This document shows, in pieces, positions 43,886 through 49,719 of a stretch of DNA of 49,719 nucleotides. A model generated the notes under the pieces. That model was given only the letters and a program-made list of their open reading frames with translations. It made no database searches and was not told where the DNA came from. Location of the stretch: assembly GCA_032718475.1 (NCBI GenBank), contig JAUCBJ010005081.1, forward strand, positions 1 through 49,719. Direction: 5' to 3'. A program made the translations under genes and the position numbers. The stretch is from Nemertoderma westbladi (lineage: Eukaryota; Xenacoelomorpha; Nemertodermatida; Nemertodermatidae). Numbering within the stretch: position 1 is the stretch's first letter; each line of letters opens with the position of its first letter.

Positions 43886-45542
43886 TCGTCGGAAGTATAC
43901 CCCGGTATTGGGTGTCTTTGGTGGGGCAATTACCTTGGAAGTATACCCCAGTATTGGGTGTATGATGGGGCAATTACCTTGGAAGTATACCCCAGTATTG
44001 GGTGTGTTTGGTGGGGCAATTACCTTGGAAGTATACCCCAGTATTGGGTGTATGGTGGGGCAATTACCTTGGAAGTATACCCCAGTATTGGGTGTGTTTG
44101 GTGGGGCAATTACCTTGGAAGTATACCCCAGTATTGGGTGTATGGTGGGGCAATTACCTTGGAAGTATACCCCAGTATTGGGTGTGTTTGGTGGGGCAAT
44201 TACCTTGGAAGTATACCCCAGTATTGGGTGCGTTTGGTGGGGCAATTACCTTGGAAGTATACCCCAGTATTGGGTGTGTTTGGTGGGGTAATTACCTTGG
44301 AAGTATACCCCAGTATTGGGTGTGTTTGGTGGGGTAATTACCTTGGAAGTATACCCCAGTATTGGGTGTGTTTGGTGGGGTAATTACCTTGGAAGTATAC
44401 CCCAGTATTGGGTGTGTTTGGTGGGGTAATTACCTTGGAAGTATACCCCAGTATTGGGTGTGTTTGGTGGGGTAATTACCTTGGAAGTATACCCCAGTAT
44501 TGGGTGTGTTTGGTGGGGTAATTACCTTGGAAGTATACCCCAGTATTGGGTGTGTTTGGTGGGGCAATTACCTTGGAAGTATACCCCAGTATTGGGTGTG
44601 TTTGGTGGGGTAATTACCTTGGAAGTATACCCCAGTATTGGGTGTGTTTGGTGGGGTAATTACCTTGGAAGTATACCCCAGTATTGGGTGTGTTTGGTGG
44701 GGCAATTACCTTGGAAGTATACCCCAGTATTGGGTGCGTTTGGTGGGGCAATTACCTTGGAAGTATAGCCCAGTATTGGGTGTATGGTGGGGCAATTACC
44801 TTGGAAGTATACCCCATTATTGGGTGTATGGTGGGGCAATTACCTTGGAAGTATACCCAAGTATTGGGTGTGTTTGGGTGGGGCAATTACCTTGGAAGTA
44901 TACCCCAGTATTGGGTGTGTTTGGGTGGGGCAATTACCTTGGAAGTATACCCCAGTATTGGGTGTGTTTGGTGGGGCAATTACCTTGGAAGTATACCCCA
45001 GTATTGGGTGTATAGTGGGGCAATTACCTTGGAAGTATACCCAAGTATTGGGTGTGTTTGGGTGGGGCAATTACCTTGGAAGTATACCCCAGTATTGGGT
45101 GTGTTTGGGTGGGGCAATTACCTTGGAAGTATACCCCAGTATTGGGTGTGTTTGGTGGGGCAATTACCTTGGAAGTATACCCCAGTATTGGGTGCGTTTG
45201 GTGGGGCAATTACCTTGGAAGTATAGCCAGGTATTGGGTGTATGGTGGGGCAATTACCTTGGAAGTATACCCCAGTATTGGGTGTATGGTGGGGCAATTA
45301 CCTTGGAAGTATACCCCAGTATTGTGTGTGTTTGGTGGGGCAATTACCTTGGAAGTATACCCCAGTATTGGGTGTGTTTGGTGGGGCAATTACCTTGGAA
45401 GTATACCCCAGTATTGGGTGTGTTTGGTGGGGCAATTACCTTGGATGTATACCCCAGTATTGGGTATATGGTGGGGCAATTACCTTGGAAGTATACCCAA
45501 GTATTGGGTGTGTTTGGGTGGGGCAATTACCTTGGAAGTATA
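43886..45542 (-). repeat. 46-bp minisatellite, left part, about 37 copies
   Basis: Minus-strand unit CCCAATACTGGGGTATACTT then CCAAG|GTAATTGCCCC. The typical length is 46 bp, with 41- and 47-bp variants. In phase 2 the unit reads QYWGILP followed by AG and a donor GTAATT. The array is interrupted by a LINE and continues from 47252 to the right edge. Confidence 0.95.
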
Positions 45543-47251
45543 CTACTACTACTAGGATCGGCATGCTGCATTGCAGCTGCATTTTTAAGAATGCTGTGCC
45601 GGCTTGTCAACAAATTTGCACCGCCACAACTCCCTATCACCCATGACATTTGCTAGATCATCCGCATCTTTAAGGCCAGTGTCCTTTAAGATGCGTCTCA
45701 AGAAAGTCATGGGCTGTCCACCATGCTTATTCACTCCATGAGGCTGCCAAAGTACAAGATTATGCACTGGCTGGTCCTCACGGCGAAAGCAATGTCCTGC
45801 AAAGCGGAGGCGATTTTGTTCTAGTGTCAAGCTTGGGGGAACCAATGAGACACCTCCAATGTTATATAGTGTCTGGTTGGAGATGTGTGCATTGTACTTG
45901 ACACAATGAACCCGGCGTAGCATTCTTGTGAATGTGCCGTCCAGAGATTTGGTGTCCTCAGCAGTTAGAGCCCAGCATGGACTCCCGTAGAGGAGTACTG
46001 GAACTACTGCTGCTCTAAATAATCGGACCTTAAGTTTCCGATTAATTCTAGGTGACTTCCAAATCCTGGAAAGCCTATTCAAGGCTGCCCATGCCTTTCC
46101 CTTACGTATTCGAAGGTCCTCACCTGACTTCCGGATCCATGATCCCAGGTAACAGAAGTCGTCCACATGCTCAAGCATACCATCCTTTGAGTTTATGATC
46201 ATCCGATCAGAGACTTGCTGAGGACTTTCAAAGTTAACTGTCAGAATTTTGGTCTTTCTGGAGTTAATAAAAAGACCAACACTAGAAGCAGCATGTTCTA
46301 ATGAGCTGAGGAGCCGTTGGGCTCCCTCTAATGATTCTGAGAGTACTCCTAAGTCATCAGCAAAGTCTAGATCAGTTAGATACTTGGCAGGATTTCCTCG
46401 ACTTCCTGAGCCAGTAGGTGGAGTTATCATCACCCCATCATCATTATGATGATCTAAGGACATGCGTAGAACATAGTCTACCACAATAATGAACAAGAAT
46501 GGTGCAAGTGTGTCTCCCTGGAGGACGCCCCATAACACTTCAAATGGTTCTGTGTCACCGTCAACAGTAGACACAAATGTTGTCGAACCATCGTATACTG
46601 ATCTGATTGCTGCAATAATTTCATCAGGAATCCCATATAATGAAAGTATGCTGAACATACGTGACCGAGAGACTGAATCAAAGGCCTTGAAGAAGTCAAC
46701 AAAGATAACAGCCAGATGCCTGTCTTTCTTTTTTGATAATTCTTCAATTATCCTTCTAAGAGCCAAAATGGGCTTCATGGTCCCACGACCTTTACGGAAC
46801 CCATTCTGATTTCCACGGAGCAGTCTCTCAATGGGATCCCTGATGCGATTTAATAGAATCCTATTGTATAGCTTTGCAGCAATCGAGATCAATGAGATTC
46901 CCCGAAAAGAACCATAGAGTGTTAGGTTGCCCTTCTTGGGAACTGGCACCAACTTATTTGTTTTCATTTCTTGTGGGACTCTTGTTGTTCGGTACATGTC
47001 TACTATGATGGGATAGATGAGCTTTAAACACTCAGGTATTTTAAAGACCTCAGGGGGAACACCATCTACTCCACTGGCACGATTGGTCTTAATGCTCTTT
47101 GCAGCAGCCTTCACTTCTGCAAAGGAGATATCGCCAATGGGAATATCTGGGAGTACAGACTCAGACACTTTTACTTCTATAAAGTTATCAGGCAATACCC
47201 TGTCATTATTGAGGAGCTTTTCAAAGTGGGCTTTCCAACCATTAAGGCGAA
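45543..47251 (-). mobile_element. 5'-truncated LINE inserted in the 46-bp array
   Basis: About 1.7 kb, flanked by TTGGAAGTATA on both sides (45532-45542 and 47252-47262), with a (TAG)n tail at the 3' end. The 11-bp duplication is also part of the satellite unit, so its length is not certain. Same family as 5500-5775 and the split tail at 7041/13268. Confidence 0.92.
45585..47251 (-). CDS. LINE reverse transcriptase, 5'-truncated but open
   Basis: About 555 codons without a stop. The open frame runs on upstream into the satellite to an ATG at 47471, but those first 73 residues are repeat-derived and not part of the element. Motifs: SGVDGVPPEVF, VPVPKKGNLTLYGSFRGISL, NGFRKGRGTMKPILAL, FVDFFKAFDSVSR, GVLQGDTLAPFLF, and the catalytic LDFADDLGVLS. 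A C-terminal RLRFAGHCFRREDQPVHNLV region follows, typical of several animal LINE clades. The endonuclease is missing because of 5' truncation. The intact frame points to a young copy. Confidence 0.93.
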
Positions 47252-49719
47252 TTGGAAGTATAGCCCAGTATTGGGTGTATGGTGGGGCAATTACCTTGGA
47301 AGTATACCCCAGTATTGGGTGTATGGTGGGGCAATTACCTTGGAAGTATACCCCAGTATTGGGTGTGTTTGGTGGGGCAATTACCTTGGAAGTATACCCC
47401 AGTATTGGGTGTGTGTTGGTGGGGCAATTACCATGGAAGTATACCCCAGTATTGGGTGTATGGTGGGGCAATTACCTTGGAAGTATACCCCAGTATTGGG
47501 TGTGTGGTGGGGCAATTACCTTGGAAGTATACCCCAGTATTGGGTGTGTGGTGGGGCAATTACCTTGGAAGTATACCCCAGTATTGGGTGTGTGTTGGTG
47601 GGGCAATTACCATGGAAGTATACCCCAGTATCGGGTGTATGGTGGGGCAATTACCTTGGAAGTATACCCCAGTATTGGGTGTGTTTGGTGGGGCAATTAC
47701 CTTGGAAGTATACCCCAGTATTGGGTGTGTTTGGTGGGGCAATTACCTTGGAAGTATACCACAGTATTGGGTGTATGGTGGGGCAATTACCTTGGAAGTA
47801 TACCCCAGTATTGGGTGTGTGGTGGGGCAATTACCTTGGAAGTATACCCCAGTATTGGGTGTGTGGTGGGGCAATTACCTTGGAAGTATACCCCAGTATT
47901 GGGTGTGTGTTGGTGGGGCAATTACCATGGAAGTATACCCCAGTATCGGGTGTATGGTGGGGCAATTACCTTGGAAGTATACCCCAGTATTGGGTGTGTT
48001 TGGTGGGGCAATTACCTTGGAAGTATACCCCAGTATTGGGTGTGTGGTGGGGCAATTACCTTGGAAGTATACCCCAGTATTGGGTGTGTGTTGGTGGGGC
48101 AATTACCTTGGAAGTATACCCCAGTATTGGGTGTGTGTTGGTGGGGCAATTACCTTGGAAGTATACCCCAGTATTGGGTGTGTGGTGGGGCAATTACCTT
48201 GGAAGTATACCCCAGTATTGGGTGTGTTTGGTGGGGCAATTACCTTGGAAGTATACCCCAGTATTGGGTGCGTTTGGTGGGGCAATTACCTTGGAAGTAT
48301 ACCCCAGTATTGGGTGTATGGTGGGGCAATTGCCTTGGAAGTATACCCCAGTATTGGGTGTGTTTGGTGGGGCAATTACCTTGGAAGTATACCCCAGTAT
48401 TGGGTGTGTTTGGTGGGGCAATTACCTTGGAAGTATACCCCAGTATTGGGTGTATGGTGGGGCAATTGCCTTGGAAGTATACCCCAGTATTGGGTGTGTT
48501 TGGTGGGGCAATTACCTTGGAAGTATACCCCAGTATTGGGTGTATGGTGGGGCAATTACCTTGGAAGTATGCCCCAGTATTGGGTGTGTTTGGTGGGGTA
48601 ATTACCTTGGAAGTATACCCCAGTATTGGGTGTGTTTGGTGGGGTAATTACCTTGGAAGTATACCCCAGTATTGGGTGTGTTTGGTGGGGTAATTACCTT
48701 GGAAGTATACCCCAGTATTGGGTGTGTTTGGTGGGGCAATTACCTTGGAAGTATACCCCAGTATTGGGTGTGTTTGGTGGGGTAATTACCTTGGAAGTAT
48801 ACCCCAGTATTGGGTGTGTTTGGTGGGGTAATTACCTTGGAAGTATACCCCAGTATTGGGTGTGTTTGGTGGGGCAATTACCTTGGAAGTATACCCCAGT
48901 ATTGGGTGCGTTTGGTGGGGCAATTACCTTGGAAGTATAGCCCAGTATTGGGTGTATGGTGGGGCAATTACCTTGGAAGTATACCCCATTATTGGGTGTA
49001 TGGTGGGGCAATTACCTTGGAAGTATACCCAAGTATTGGGTGTGTTTGGGTGGGGCAATTACCTTGGAAGTATACCCCAGTATTGGGTGTGTTTGGGTGG
49101 GGCAATTACCTTGGAAGTATACCCCAGTATTGGGTGTGTTTGGTGGGGCAATTACCTTGGAAGTATACCCCAGTATTGGGTGTATAGTGGGGCAATTACC
49201 TTGGAAGTATACCCAAGTATTGGGTGTGTTTGGGTGGGGCAATTACCTTGGAAGTATACCCCAGTATTGGGTGTGTTTGGGTGGGGCAATTACCTTGGAA
49301 GTATACCCCAGTATTGGGTGTGTTTGGTGGGGCAATTACCTTGGAAGTATACCCCAGTATTGGGTGTGTTTGGGTGGGGCAATTACCTTGGAAGTATACC
49401 CCAGTATTGGGTGTGTTTGGTGGGGCAATTACCTTGGAAGTATACCCCAGTATTGGGTGTGTTTGGTGGGGCAATTACCTTGGAAGTATACCCCAGTATT
49501 GGGTGTGTTTGGTGGGGCAATTACCTTGGAAGTATACCCCAGTATTGGGTGTGTTTGGTGGGGCAATTACCTTGGAAGTATACCCCAGTATTGGGTGTGT
49601 TTGGTGGGGCAATTACCTTGGAAGTATACCCCAGTATTGGGTGTATAGTGGGGCAATTACCTTGGAAGTATACCCCAGTATTGGGTGTGTTTGGGTGGGG
49701 CAATTACCTTGGAAGTATA
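47252..49719 (-). repeat. 46-bp minisatellite, right part, about 55 copies, runs off the window
   Basis: Same unit as 43886-45542. The block at about 48570-49350 matches 44400-45180 variant by variant at an offset of 4172 bp, so a long stretch was duplicated. The source exon should lie beyond 49719. Confidence 0.94.

Noticed and set aside
43908-49648. Many ORFs reading ITLEVYPSIGCVWWGN and similar
   Set aside because: Frames of the 46-bp satellite. The coding sense is on the other strand and limited to the original exon end.

Overview
The window is animal nuclear DNA, most likely from an invertebrate. It has spliced genes with GT-AG introns, LTR and non-LTR retrotransposons, a hammerhead ribozyme of the type carried by animal retroelements, AT-rich spacers and very large minisatellites. 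The sequence alone does not fix the phylum. No bacterial gene, operon or CRISPR array is present. Family comparisons below rest on recalled knowledge of the families; no search was run.

Left part (1-7 kb): one intronless plus-strand ORF of 866 codons (248-2848). It has a degenerate 3'-5' exonuclease-like region and two CCHC zinc knuckles. Downstream lies a GC-rich tandem repeat block (about 3240-4260) with UUCG-capped hairpins, which shares a 27-nt exact match with the ORF. After that come AT-rich DNA, a LINE 3' fragment, an 18-bp minisatellite and a long hairpin.

7-13.3 kb: a three-layer nest of mobile elements, each layer with its own target-site duplication. A roughly 80-bp LINE tail was split by a TIR element (about 2.5 kb of its own sequence, 6-bp duplication CAGCTG). 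That element was in turn hit by a Ty3/gypsy retrotransposon (7590-11250, 4-bp duplication ACGT, LTRs differing at one base).

14-49.7 kb: the 3' part of one minus-strand gene, which I identify as a supervillin homologue (gelsolin/villin family). Nine exons could be assembled; they join in a continuous frame of 641 codons and end in a villin headpiece. The 5' exons lie beyond the right edge. Its introns are filled by minisatellites of 20, 29, 34, 36, 38, 46 and 56 bp. In five of them the repeat unit is a copy of the end of the preceding exon plus its 5' splice site, so several hundred copies of authentic-looking donors lie within one transcription unit. Two others are built from the 3' splice-site side of an exon. 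This splice-junction origin of intronic satellites is the main finding. The introns also hold a hammerhead ribozyme in a tRNA-like inverted-repeat element, two LINE copies, small foldback elements and a possible nested plus-strand gene.
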